A stretch of 64,000 bases of DNA from contig VCMS01000031.1 of the NCBI GenBank assembly GCA_022539475.1, positions 1 to 64,000 of the forward strand, read 5' to 3'. Of this stretch, positions 38,613-48,581 are shown one piece after another; the first letter of the stretch is position 1; every line of letters begins with the position of its first letter. The translations under genes and the position numbers were made by a program. The notes below the pieces were generated by a model. The model was given only the letters and a program-made list of their open reading frames with translations, was not told the origin of the DNA and searched no databases. The DNA comes from Gracilaria domingensis (Eukaryota > Rhodophyta > Florideophyceae > Gracilariales > Gracilariaceae).

Positions 38613-38877
38613 CTCTCTTGAGATCCAAGTTTAGTTCTTGTCGATTGGCGCGCCCTACACTTTGTTCGATGCAGTTCTTATGCATCTTTGCTCTTTAGCT
38701 ATCTTTACTTACCTGTTTGTGTTGAGGAATGTAAGCCGCTAGAAGAGATGTAACTCGATTTTCTTATGAGAAGGGCGAGCTTCCCTGTCTGGATCGAAAT
38801 CTGAGTATATTGCTCAAATATGAAACAGAGAACTACCATATTCTATCAAGTGGAAAACACGTGAAAGTTGTGGCGGG

Positions 38878-38930
38878 GGGACGGATCTGAAGGTCATTTG
38901 ACACATCAAATGCCGTTCAGGTCTGTTCCC
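38878..38930. repeat. imperfect hairpin
   Basis: Inner 7-bp stem (38895-38901 with 38906-38912, CACA loop) and an outer arm of about 13 bp pairing with G-U and mismatches allowed. Intergenic. Confidence 0.6.
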
Positions 38931-39320
38931 CAGCAAATTTATCGATAACAGCGTTGTTATAGCCCATTCGCCAAAAACACGAATCGTTCATCCACGCAGT
39001 TCTCGAATGATTTTAGCCGTAAGAAACATAGAAAAACGAACGCCAAATCCTTGAGTCGGAGTTGTAAGCGTATTCGAGGGGTGGTTTTGTCAAGGTCAAT
39101 TGGCTCGCTTCAACTTGAGAATGTGGAACGTTACTCTCATGAAGGAGCGAGAGTGTGGTTTCCCAGCGTGGAACGAAATTACGTTTTCAGGCCTAATTTT
39201 GGACGCTTTCTAATTTTTCACTCCTGCTAATATAATTCTGTTATGAACGTTTCACTTCTTTTGGAAGCGAGATGCACAGCTTGTAATCGGCGGCATCCAT
39301 CTATGCCACCGATTTTTCCA

Positions 39321-40020
39321 CAGGGACGTATTTATGACTAACTGTTTTGCCAACTAATAAAGATGGACTGACTACTCTAGCCCAATGACCAGTCATTATC
39401 TTATTATTATTATTATTATTATTAGAGCGTTTTGATTACCCAGTTTGGCATTTTTGTGACTAGTTGACTATTCATTCTGCTTTTTTGGTAGCCACAAATA
39501 CCGTCCTAGTTTTCCACACTATTTCGGAATCATTGCTCTTTGATCCGGTTCGAATTTGTGTCCCAGTACGACAGGGGAGTACATATGACTGAATAAATTG
39601 CAATCTGACTTAGTCATCAGTCACAAAGAAAAATGATACAGTCAATCATTTTAGTCATCTAAAGCTTTGAAATAATTTTTATACCACTTTTATAAACTCT
39701 AGACGCTGTTGCGTCCACCAAAGCAAAACAAAAAAAAGAAGTCTACTCTGCGCTACAGAATTGTTTTTAAGCCCAATCGTAACAAAAACATGGAAACAAG
39801 TTGGAAGTTTTCAGTCATTTTTGTCAAAATCTTTTAGCATATTTTCGTGAAAAAGAGCATATCTAACATCGAATTTCTGTAAATACGCTCGTAACTCAGT
39901 GTGGTGGTAGACTCCCGTGTTTGCTACATCATTGTAAAGGATGTCAACGTTGCTATGACTAAAGTGACTAAATATTTTTTCCGCTGTAGTCGACACAGCC
40001 TGTCACAAATACGCCCCTCC
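39321..40020. mobile_element. hAT-like non-autonomous DNA element
   Basis: Left end CAGGGACGTATTTATGACTA at 39321 is matched by the inverted right end at about 39996-40020 (rc: GGGGCGTATTTGTGACAGGC). The CAGGG-type terminus is typical of hAT elements. Many short GACT/AGTC motifs fill the left 320 bp (e.g. TGACTGACTA, GACTTAGTCATCAGTCAC) and recur near the right end, like subterminal transposase-binding repeats. A 61-codon minus frame (39811-39996) is present but lacks an ATG and any transposase motif. No clear 8-bp target duplication was found, so the ends are approximate. Confidence 0.5.
39401..39424 (+). repeat. (TTA)8 microsatellite
   Basis: Eight perfect TTA units, inside the hAT-like element. 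Confidence 0.95.
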
Positions 40021-40652
40021 AGTACGGACTAAATTAAATTTGGATCATGTTTCCCCTTCAGAAATGTTTTGAAAAGGGGTAATGTAATTCAAAGCATTCT
40101 AGTTCGAAAACGCACGAAAAGGACTGAGCAGACCCTACGGCGCAGTACGAACAAGAGGAAGGAGACTTGTGGACAGAACCGGTACGAAGCAAAAAACATG
40201 CGAGAAATATGTGGGACGACGGAAGCAGAAGAATTTATAGCAAGGTACAAATTAAAGGTAGATAACGTGAACATTAGAAGAGCCTGAAGAAGAGTATCGT
40301 ACTAATCTATAAGAGATAATGACCAAAGCAGACAATAACTGAAGAAGTAAGACTGTTTCGCCATAGGAGGTTGTTTGCTTCCGACTTCACATATCGCAAA
40401 TGCTCAGCACGCCATGATCCAAAATTCAAGAACAGTGTTCTTTCCGTGACTGAGGCGGTTCCAGCCCCAGGTGATGTAGATTGAAATCACAATTGTCACA
40501 AGAGCCCTCTGACGATGCAAGCCTCGGGTACCTAGAAAGCACTGAACGACCACCGCTAAATCGGTAACCGCTTTCTGAGTTCTTCTTATTCGCACGGGAA
40601 TCGAGCTTCAAGTCCTGGCTCCCCTTGCTCCCTCCTAATAGGAGCTGAAACC

Positions 40653-40826
40653 CTACGATGGGCCATTGTCTGGCGGAACACGTCCTGCTTCAAAAACTGA
40701 TGTTGGCAACGTGAGGGGTGGCATTTCAACATCAGGAGGCTTCAAACGCTTGTCCAAGTTGGGAGCGTCTGGAGCTTTTGAAAATTTCGATGTAATTGTA
40801 TCGATTTGCGGTGTTCGTTCTTCCAT
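40653..40826 (-). CDS. hypothetical 57-residue protein or 3' exon
   Basis: ATG at 40826, stop at 40653. The translation has a normal soluble-protein composition (MEERTPQIDTITSKFSKAPD, then LDKRLKPPDVEMPPLTLPTS, ending PPDNGPS), unlike shadow frames nearby. The open frame extends about 19 codons upstream to a stop with no ATG. It may be a tiny gene or a last exon. No family recognised. Confidence 0.35.
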   Translation of the reverse strand: MEERTPQIDTITSKFSKAPDAPNLDKRLKPPDVEMPPLTLPTSVFEAGRVPPDNGPS

Positions 40827-42005
40827 CACTTCATTGCCTAATCGACGATTGATCGAAGACTGAGATCGTTTGAGCTATATCGGCTTCTTAATTGAAAAGA
40901 GTCAAGTGGGGAACCCGTATTGCTTTGTTTTAGATCTAAGTTGCAATCATGTCGTACGTTGGGTGGGATCGTTGCGAGCGGGTAGTGATGTTGTGTGAGA
41001 TGTGATCCGTATTGAGACAAGAGGGGACTTAAATAGGTGCGGAGCACTGGGAAGCTCCGTCAGAAAGGGGAAACCGTGACGTTGTGACATAGTTTCATAC
41101 ACTCAGTGCAGCATTTAAATTGTATGCAACATCGACGCATCTTTAATAGACGTTGCCTGGAATAAGGTGGCGACCGATGAAACTGCTAGACGTTTATCCA
41201 TGTGGGCTGACAGGAACTAAACGAATGGTGGTTGCAGCATTCTACCCGTACATAGTGAGAAATTTACCCAAGGATGCTTATTATATTGTTCAGCTCTCGT
41301 GCGTCACAAGGGACGTAGCGTCTTAGATACGGCTCTGCGTTGCCGATTAAAAGAGAAAATGGAAGGCGCGAATGAGAGTGGTGAGAACGCTTTGTGAAGG
41401 AAGAGGGACTGATTAGGGTGTGTGATGGAACGCGTTTCACCGAGTGTGTGGCGTGGAAGGGTCCGTGAGTGGAACGGGTGCTGGGATGATTTCTTGCATA
41501 TGCGCTGCGTTGAGTGCATTTAATCGGTTGCTGACGTCTGTTTTCGTTCTGCTCTACAAAAACGTGTTGTTTGCAAATGGCTCCCACGTAGGGAGAGACA
41601 TTTGGCGCGCCCGATTGGAAGAAACCAGCTTGTGTCTGATAATAGAAAAGGTAAATAAGTACGTGCTTATACAGAAATTTAGACAGCCGTGATAAGTGTA
41701 CCCCAGTATGCTCTCTTGCGTATGCTCCTCATTTCGGAGTTTGGCACATGTGCCACGATGTACACAGTGAACTTTATGATCTGTGGCCTGTTGTTGTTTG
41801 GAAGAAGCAAGAAGAGCTGCAGCACACGTCATTGGCTCCCGTCTTTCGCAGCTTTTTCGGTTTACGCGTAAACACGTATGGGTGAGCTGCGTCACCTACG
41901 GCGCAACAAAATCTCGTACTTGGCAGATCCTACAGTAGGGCTGGCATGACACACAAACGTTGTTTTGCTGTAGGACGGTTTCGTGTTAGTGCAGCCGCGG
42001 CTTCG

Positions 42006-42056
42006 AACGTTGACGCACTCTTTAACCTTACCCGAGGGTAGGGGTGCGTCAACGTT
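42006..42056. repeat. hairpin with 13-bp perfect arms
   Basis: 42006-42018 pairs perfectly with 42044-42056 (AACGTTGACGCAC and its complement); the 25-nt interior has a further CTTACCC/GGGTAGG stem. Confidence 0.8.
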
Positions 42057-42959
42057 ATAATACACCCCTCTATCCTCAGCAGGCGGACAACATGGACCAG
42101 CAAGTGGGCTCTGGTAATTGTGCTTTTAGTGTAGTGCTAGAACGAACTTTTTCTACATAGAAGCTGTAGCACGATTTTATGATACGTTTACCGGCAGCCT
42201 CCGGCTACGTCCAAAACAAATAAAAAAGACATGCAAGCGGCTTGCCCCTGACGGCGCCCTATAAACACATTTGGTTTTCGGTGTCTCGGTCACTGCATCT
42301 TCGACGCTTCCACCTCGACGCAAAATCAAATCAAATCTTCTCATCACACAAGCGGCCAAACATCACCCGGACGCATTAAAGCCCGCCATGTGCTGCAACT
42401 GTTCGATTTCCTTTCATTGCGAAAGATTTTGCGCTGGAAGAAAGCTGAGTCATTGAAATTGCCCGAGACCGCACCGTTTATGAAACGGGCGCAGGGCTGC
42501 GCGTAAGCAGCTGCGATCGAGTCGGGCAATTTGCATGCTGCAAATTGCGAATGCACGTGTATTTGTGATTCTGTCTAGCGTGCGCGGCTGTTTGGCGGTA
42601 ACAAGAAGTCAGGGGCAGTCTTTCTCTGTTCGACTTGTGAGCGCACCTCAAAATGGCGCAGCTTGGCCACAGATAACGCAGCAGTGCGCGTTTTTATTAC
42701 CACATTTCGACAAACCGTGTGCTGTGCGGCTGTCTTGTTTTTCCGATCGTGCCAAGTGGCACATTAGCAGCTGCTGGTTAAAGCGTGCATGTGTTGAGGA
42801 TCGTGATCATATCATCGGCCTCGCAGCAAATTCAGAATCAAAACCAAAGCCGTCTGCGTATACCCAAGGGTAGTTTTATCTTGAGAAGGCCCCAGATTGG
42901 CGAACTTTAGACATAGAGAGATTTTTGTCAGGCGCACCAATTCCACTGACAAAGTAGTG

Positions 42960-43001
42960 ATGCAGTTCCAACAGTAGTCCGGACTACTGTTGGAACTGCA
43001 T
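42960..43001. repeat. perfect 42-nt palindrome
   Basis: 42960-42980 is followed at once by its exact reverse complement at 42981-43001 (21-bp arms, no loop, centre TCC|GGA). Confidence 0.9.
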
Positions 43002-43038
43002 GCCCCGGTAGGATGAATTGAAAAGACGTTAAGATAAG

Positions 43039-43377
43039 TTACCAGTACGTCACAACGCACTGTCTACAACCAGATACGTTTAAAGCGCGCCATTCATTAC
43101 TTGCAGTATAATTTACTGCAGCCTTGACATCCATACCGGGCACGAACGAGCGAGCGATTTCGTTCCAGATATTTAGTGCTCTGCCAATATTTTTTTGGTG
43201 CCGACTGCAGGACGCCAATGGAATGTCGGCCTCTGGAACGACTAACGCTGTGCACTCGTCCTTTTTATCAGAAGGAAAAAAACACACGCAAACAGCATCG
43301 TACAGTATTGACTTCTTTTCGCTCCCTCGCGGATGTTGGAGGCTCTGTAAATCTTGGCACGACTGTATTCGCTGCAC
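43039..43377 (-). CDS. possible exon or small gene, hypothetical
   Basis: 112-codon minus frame with plausible composition (SILYDAVCVCFFPSDKKDEC, TALVVPEADIPLASCSRHQK, NEIARSFVPGMDVKAAVNYT). No ATG near its 5' end, so if real it is a spliced exon. No known domain. It sits downstream of the lactate dehydrogenase gene on the same strand. Confidence 0.3.
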   Translation of the reverse strand: MQRIQSCQDLQSLQHPRGSEKKSILYDAVCVCFFPSDKKDECTALVVPEADIPLASCSRHQKNIGRALNIWNEIARSFVPGMDVKAAVNYTASNEWRALNVSGCRQCVVTYW

Positions 43378-43739
43378 GATATCACTGAGAAGTCATCAAG
43401 TGCCTGGACCCAGCCGTTGTGTTTCCTTCTTTTGAAAGTCGAGCGGTGCCTCTGGTCCTGCCAGGCCTCCTATGAGCCTCAGAAGAATACAGCCGTTTTG
43501 TGACCAGAATGCTCCTGGCCAAAGGTAGAAGGCTACCTTCGCCAGAGTTCTTTGTTAGGATACAGAGAGATGTTTGGCTCGACGTGCACACTTTATTTGT
43601 CACGCATGTTGTAGTCAAGAACTGTACAGCTACGAACAACTTGCGCGACCGGGCCGAGTCACTCGGCCGTTTCGCACAGTCTTTGCTTTCCAGCAAATAT
43701 GAAGAGCTGCCAATCAGCGTGGACTTGCGGTTTACACAG

Positions 43740-44819
43740 CTACACGTGCAGCACGCGCCGGAGGTGCACGTCGGCGTCGCGCTGCGCGGCCAGCAGCAGC
43801 CGCGCCGAGCGGCGCAGCAGCGCCATCTCGGCGCCGTCCAGCTGCGGCACCAGCGGCGCGCCGACGGCGCCGCGGCCCAGCCGCGCCGGCAGCGACAGGA
43901 ACACGTCGTCGTCCACGCCGTCGAACGTGCGCGCCGCCACGCGCGTCGACACGGGCCGCACGTTGGCGCTGTCGCTCAGCACGCACGCCGCCACGTCGGC
44001 GCAGCTCTCGCCCACCGCCGTCGCCGTGTACCCCTTGTGGCGGATGATCTCGCCCGCCGCGCCGCGCACCTCGCGCAGCAGCGCGTCGCGCACCGCGCGC
44101 GACTCCAGGTCCGTCGACGCCGCGCGCAGCGGCAGCCCGCCGACGGTGGCGATCGACCACGGCGCCACCGCGCTGTCGCCGTGCTCGCCGATGATCACCG
44201 CGTGCACCTCGCGCGCCGCCACGCGCGCGCGCCGCGCCAGCGCCGACACCAGCCGCGCCGAGTCCAGGTTGGTGCCCGAGCCGATCACGTTGCGCGCGCA
44301 GCGCGGCGCGGCCAGCCGCGCCGTGACGTACGTCAGCACGTCCACGGGGTTGGACACCACCACCACGATGGCGTGCGGCGACAGCGCCACCAGCTGCGGC
44401 ACGAACGACGCCAGAATGGCCACGTTGCGCTCCAGCAGCTGCAGGCGCGACTCGCCATCGCGCTGCCGCGCGCCCGCCGTGATGAACACCAGCTGCGAGC
44501 CTGCCGTCGCCGCCACGGACGACGAGTGCGTGATGCGCAGCGGCTGGTGCAGCACCGCCATGGCGTCCGCCAGGTCCAGCGCCTCGGAGGCGGCGCGCGC
44601 GCCCACCATGTCGACCAGCGTGAGCTGCGACGCCAGCGCGCGGCGCGAGATGGCGTCGGCGATGGCGGCGCCCACGCGCCCCATGCCGATGATGGAGATG
44701 TGGCGCGCGCCGTGCGCGCGCCGCGCCTCCGCGTCGCGCGCATCGGCGGCGAGCGGTCCGTCGGCGGCGGCCGGTCCGTCGGCGGAGGCGCCGGATGTGT
44801 GCGTCTTCTTCTCGTGCAT
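43740..44819 (-). CDS. L-lactate dehydrogenase
   Basis: 359 residues from the ATG at 44819. After a 38-residue Ala/Asp-rich leader comes the NAD-binding loop GMGRVG (45-50) and the NAD-selecting Asp70. The specificity loop GARQRDGESR has Gln119 (the lactate-type residue; malate enzymes have Arg) and Arg125. Asn157 (SNPVD), Asp186 and Arg189 (GTNLDSAR) and catalytic His213 (GEHGDS) are all present, as is the Thr-containing HKGYTATA segment. The expected reaction is reversible pyruvate reduction by NADH. The leader could be a targeting peptide but lacks clear transit features. The gene is extremely GC-rich, with third positions almost all G/C. It is divergent from the related gene at 45247, sharing a 427-bp intergenic region. 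Confidence 0.85.
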   Translation of the reverse strand: MHEKKTHTSGASADGPAAADGPLAADARDAEARRAHGARHISIIGMGRVGAAIADAISRRALASQLTLVDMVGARAASEALDLADAMAVLHQPLRITHSSSVAATAGSQLVFITAGARQRDGESRLQLLERNVAILASFVPQLVALSPHAIVVVVSNPVDVLTYVTARLAAPRCARNVIGSGTNLDSARLVSALARRARVAAREVHAVIIGEHGDSAVAPWSIATVGGLPLRAASTDLESRAVRDALLREVRGAAGEIIRHKGYTATAVGESCADVAACVLSDSANVRPVSTRVAARTFDGVDDDVFLSLPARLGRGAVGAPLVPQLDGAEMALLRRSARLLLAAQRDADVHLRRVLHV

Positions 44820-45246
44820 ATCGCGTCACCTGCAGTCACCGTCTGCTTCGCGGCTGCGCACGCAGCGGGGTGGAGCACGGCGGGACGCGGGGGGCGCGGG
44901 GCGCCGCGGCGGATATATGACGAGCTCCGCCGCGGGTTGAATTTTCGGCGCGTGCACTCGTTCGTGCGGCTCGACGGCTCCCTGCCGGCGGCGCTGCGGC
45001 GGGGCGCGCAGCGGGCGCGCCACGGCGCGCGGCGCGTGTCTTTTTAGCGCGCGCGCGCGCCGCCACCTGGCGCGCACGTGGCGCGTGCAGCCACTCGCTG
45101 CGCGCGCCAGTGCGCGCGCCGCTGGCAGCCGCCGCCTGCGCGCGCCGCGCGCTCGACGTAAAGCGGCGCGCCGTTCCCCGCGCCCGTGCACGCGCAGCCG
45201 TCGCCCACCGCGCGGCTCCCCCCCCCCACCCCCACAACCCCGACCC
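44820..45246. promoter_or_regulatory. shared intergenic (bidirectional promoter) region of the dehydrogenase pair
   Basis: 427 bp between two divergent ATGs, extremely GC-rich with a (GC)n-like run near 45049-45062. The only TATA-like string is GGATATATG near 44910. Frames through it are GC artefacts. A shared promoter is an inference from the arrangement. Confidence 0.5.
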
Positions 45247-46338
45247 ATGTCCGTGTTTCCCGGCGCTTCTTCCGCGCCGCGCACGCACCGGCGCGTGGCG
45301 GTGCTCGGGCTCACCGAGTACGGGCGCTCGGTGGCGCTGTCGCTGGTGGCGCGCAACTGCGCCACGCACCTCACGCTCGTGGACAAGCACTACGAGAAGG
45401 CCGTCGGCGAGGCGCTGGACCTTCAGGACGCGCTGCCGTTTCTGCCGGACATCCGCCTCTCCCACTCGTCCGACGCGCGCGCCACAGCGGGGTCGGACGT
45501 GGTCGTCATCACCGTGGGGCGCCCGTTCTGCGCGGGTCTGTCGTCGCGCGCCGACCTCATCGAGCACAACACCGGCCGCGTCGCGCAGGCGGCGTTCGCG
45601 GCGGCGGCCGCGTCGCCGGGCGCCGTGCTCGTCGTCGGCACCGACCCGGTGGACGCCATGACGTACGTGGCCGCCAAGGCCGCCGCGCTGGCGCGCCCGC
45701 AGTGCGAGCCGGGCTATCGCGTGCTCGGCGCGGGCACCGCGCTGGATCTGGCGCGGCTGCGCGCCGCGATTGCGCGCCGCGCCAACGTGGACGCGGCGGA
45801 TGTGGCGGCAAACGTTGTGGGCGAGCACGGCGACCATATCGTGCCGCTGTGGCGCTACTGCCGCATCAGGGGCATGCCCGTGGAGCACGTGTGCCCCGAG
45901 CTGTCGGACAATGCCGTGCGCGACGCGGTGACGGAGGAGGTGCGGCAGGCGGTGTACCGCATTGTGGACGGCAAGCCGGAGGGCTCCAGCAAGGGCATTG
46001 GCGAGTGCCTGGCCGACCTGACGCAGTCGCTGCTGACGGGCATCGGCAACATTCGCACCGTGTGCACCAGGGTCACGTCGCAGCACATTGGCGGCTTGAA
46101 GGAGGCTGTGTTCATGTCCGTGCCGTGCAAGATTGATTCGGGCGGCGTGGCGGGTATCTTCCCGTTTGAGGTGGACGAGCGGGAGCGACAGCAGCTTATG
46201 GAGGCCGCCGGCGCGCTGGCGGAGGCGCAGAAGGTGGCGGACGGCGTGCTGGCGGAGGGCGACTTGTATCAAGGCGTGGTGTCGGTGGCGTTGCCGCGCG
46301 CGGCGTTGCGCTCGGTGCGCTCGCTTCCGGTGACGTGA
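45247..46338 (+). CDS. lactate/malate dehydrogenase-family protein with altered substrate pocket
   Basis: 363 residues from the ATG at 45247 (upstream frame is non-ATG). The fold is clear: TLVD with Asp46, GEALDLQDA, Asp167 and Arg170 in ALDLARLR, catalytic His194 in GEHGDHIVPLW, Arg101 ending the mobile loop. Three key places differ. The dinucleotide loop is GLTEYG rather than GxGxxG. The specificity loop is GRPFCAGLSSR, one residue longer, with Phe or Cys where lactate enzymes have Gln and malate enzymes Arg. The substrate-binding Asn of NPVD is Asp133 (TDPVD). Catalysis on another 2-oxoacid, or a non-enzymatic role, is possible. GC-rich like its divergent neighbour, of which it is a distant paralogue. 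Confidence 0.8.
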   Translation: MSVFPGASSAPRTHRRVAVLGLTEYGRSVALSLVARNCATHLTLVDKHYEKAVGEALDLQDALPFLPDIRLSHSSDARATAGSDVVVITVGRPFCAGLSSRADLIEHNTGRVAQAAFAAAAASPGAVLVVGTDPVDAMTYVAAKAAALARPQCEPGYRVLGAGTALDLARLRAAIARRANVDAADVAANVVGEHGDHIVPLWRYCRIRGMPVEHVCPELSDNAVRDAVTEEVRQAVYRIVDGKPEGSSKGIGECLADLTQSLLTGIGNIRTVCTRVTSQHIGGLKEAVFMSVPCKIDSGGVAGIFPFEVDERERQQLMEAAGALAEAQKVADGVLAEGDLYQGVVSVALPRAALRSVRSLPVT

Positions 46339-46680
46339 CGGCGTGAGCTCTTTGTGTCCTGAGCACCTCCCCCCGCACGTTGCTTATTTTAGTAGTTTAA
46401 TATTAAAAGTTATTCGGAATCTTGCGAGTGCTTACATCACGCCTTTACACCCGGCGCAACCCATCGAGTGCTGCCGTAGCGCTGCCGTCGACGACGGACC
46501 TTTGCGGGATTCGTCCGAGACCTTGAACCGCCGACAAGTTCGGGACAATGGAAATGAAGGTAACATCCTTATTCATTCTAGTTGAAATATATTGCAGGCA
46601 CACGCTCTTGCCCACGTACGGGTAGCCGGAATACTTTTAGAAACTCAAAAAGCCAAATACGCACTTCGAAAGAGACATTT
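46339..46680. other. 3' flanks of convergent genes
   Basis: GC content drops abruptly to AT-rich sequence (near 46380). No gene; probably both 3' untranslated regions. Confidence 0.5.
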
Positions 46681-47463
46681 CTATAATGGCCATGTGAACC
46701 CAAACCCAAATGATGGTCCGTTCCCGAAGCCCACGTTAAACGTTCCGCCATTTCCTGTTGAGACTTCAGCGCCATACAGATTCAGACGTCCATCATTCTC
46801 ATACAATTGTGGTCTGGTCTCGGAACTCCACGTCCAATCACTGTTCACCGCATAGCTCGGAACATCGCCACCGGAAAACTCAACGTCATTAAACGACGTC
46901 GGTATCCCCGTATTAGTCCACATCCCCGGATCAGCGCTCACCGCATAGCTCGGCACATTGCTATCCGAAAACTCAGGGATATTGAACGACGACGGCACCC
47001 ACGTAAAATCAATGCCACCGATATTCACAGGGTTGTCGTAAACACTAGGAATCGGACTTCTTATGTCGTTGAATTCAAAACCGTATGGGTTGTCGTTATC
47101 CATCCAAGATTGGCGAACGGAAACTTGGGCTTTTCCTGCGAAGCACTCTTCGTGTGTCCTCCTCAAGTCCGCGGCGTAGCGAACTAGGTCCAGAGATCCG
47201 TTTTCATTGTGGAACGGCGAGCAATGTTCAGCAAGGCGCCTCAAGTCAGTGCCAAAGCCATCCTCACAGTATTGAGACATTTTCTGTGGCATAATGTTCA
47301 TGGACGATGCTATGTAACAATGACATGCAGCCCCCTTCACGAGACGTTCGGATGAGCAAAGTCCTGAGTTACTCGCCGAATCTTGTTGTACCGGAACCGA
47401 GCTTCCAACATGCAGCAGCAGAACGGTTAGGAACAAAGCAGCTTTTGGTATATGTTCCAACAT
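46681..47463 (-). CDS. secreted Cys-containing hypothetical protein with Gly/Phe-rich tail
   Basis: 260 residues from the ATG at 47463. The frame also opens upstream to 47631, but this start gives a clean signal peptide (MLEHIPKAALFLTVLLLHVG, cleavage likely near SSVPVQQ). The mature protein has a Cys-bearing N-terminal part (LCSSERLVKGAACHCYIASS, later CEDGF, HC, EC). An imperfect repeat follows (SFNIPEFSDSNVPSYAV / SFNDVEFSGGDVPSYAV), then a Gly/Phe-rich end (FNVGFGNGPSFGFGFTWPL). No known family. Secretion to wall or exterior is inferred from the signal peptide. Confidence 0.6.
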   Translation of the reverse strand: MLEHIPKAALFLTVLLLHVGSSVPVQQDSASNSGLCSSERLVKGAACHCYIASSMNIMPQKMSQYCEDGFGTDLRRLAEHCSPFHNENGSLDLVRYAADLRRTHEECFAGKAQVSVRQSWMDNDNPYGFEFNDIRSPIPSVYDNPVNIGGIDFTWVPSSFNIPEFSDSNVPSYAVSADPGMWTNTGIPTSFNDVEFSGGDVPSYAVNSDWTWSSETRPQLYENDGRLNLYGAEVSTGNGGTFNVGFGNGPSFGFGFTWPL

Positions 47464-48415
47464 GATTTTGGAGGCGAATGCGTAGATGAGATGTAGACAA
47501 ATAGTATTCTTAAGGTACTCTGTGGTATCAAGGTATGGAGCAGTTATCCGAGATAGAAACATGCGCGCTTGACAGCTTAAGTAGAGGCCGATTTGCTGAA
47601 GTTCACAGTTTGAAATCCTCTCAGCGATCACAATGCTACGTAATCCTCGATAGAAGATGAAGATGCAAAGATGATGAAGATGTGAACAATCACTTTTGGA
47701 GCACTAAAACACTGTTACATGTGTTTATTTACTGAGCTACATACAGATAGTACAGATAGTGTGCAGCCAACAAGAAGCGAGATTGATATCAAGGACATGA
47801 AGATGATGGACGAGACATCGATGAGGATATTCATACTGTGCATCTACCGCATACTTCGAAAGAAGCATAGGCAGCAACAGGAAGGAGTCAATTTTGCTTT
47901 TTTCATTACATTACGATCATCAATTGGCACGGGCACTACTGCTCCACAACTACAGAAGGGTAGAAGCATACTTCCACTGTTTATCGATATGAGTTTCCAG
48001 TTGTACTCACGCTCATGCTCAATGCCGAAATCAGAAAGCACCCGACACGCAAAACGGCGAAGTGTTCTCGTGAACTGAAATTATTCTCTTTCCATGTAAT
48101 ATATGCGCTATATTTTGTTTGTGATCTTATCAATTAATGATGTCAAATATGTACACGTGCAACAAATTCATACTGCCTTTGTTGTGGTGACAACAAGACC
48201 AAAAACCTTGCAACAACAAATTGAAGGTAGAACAGTACTCCTTTTTGAGAAAGTTGGTCCAGCGCAATTCAAAGTATGGGGCACGTTTTCCATCAAATCA
48301 TTTTGATTTACTTCGTCTTATCTAACAAAGCTGATGTTCTAGATATCCAACGTCCTTTGCAGACCCGAAGCTTTAGCAGACTATCTTCTGGTTCAAACTG
48401 GGCGGACGTGAGCAG
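47464..48415. other. intergenic, no firm gene
   Basis: A plus-strand frame of 119 codons (47719-48078) lacks convincing features. AT-rich. Confidence 0.45.
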
Positions 48416-48581
48416 ATGCAATTCAGGATGCTACTGCTGCTCTTAATGACTCACTGCGCCTGATCAATGATGAGGAGCAGATGAGTGAAGACAGGAGAGT
48501 GATGTTCATCACGATGAAGCTTGGCGTAAACAGTGCCTTGCTAGTGGTGGTGTTGTCGGGAGAGGCGATGAGTTTGGTGCG
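48416..48581 (+). CDS. candidate internal exon
   Basis: Open frame flanked by an acceptor-like GAGCAG and a canonical donor (CG then GTAAGT at 48582). The encoded segment is coding-like (AIQDATAALNDSLRLINDEE, then MSEDRRVMFITMKLGVNSAL). No partner exon or family identified. Confidence 0.3.

Larger units (their letters stand above)
40827..43038. other. intergenic with hairpins, no firm gene
   Basis: Several short frames (plus 42271-42456 and 42535-42873; minus 41554-41895) are individually unconvincing. The region does hold two strong inverted repeats listed separately. Partial coding character at 42271-42456 (STLPPRRKIKSNLLITQAAK) is noted but not called. Confidence 0.4.

Noticed and set aside
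39340-39660. Cluster of AP-1/Gcn4-like TGACT sites as an enhancer
   Set aside because: Better explained as subterminal motifs of a hAT-like element whose ends bracket the cluster.
39811-39996. 61-codon minus frame as a real gene
   Set aside because: No ATG, lies within the hAT-like element and partly in its terminal repeat, no transposase motif.
43500-45047. Long Arg/His/Ala-rich plus-strand frames across the lactate dehydrogenase gene
   Set aside because: Extreme GC removes stop codons from all frames; the minus-strand frame has clear dehydrogenase motifs.
44836-46272. 478-codon minus-strand frame opposite the second dehydrogenase
   Set aside because: Shadow of the GC-rich plus-strand gene; Arg/Ala/His-rich with no domain.
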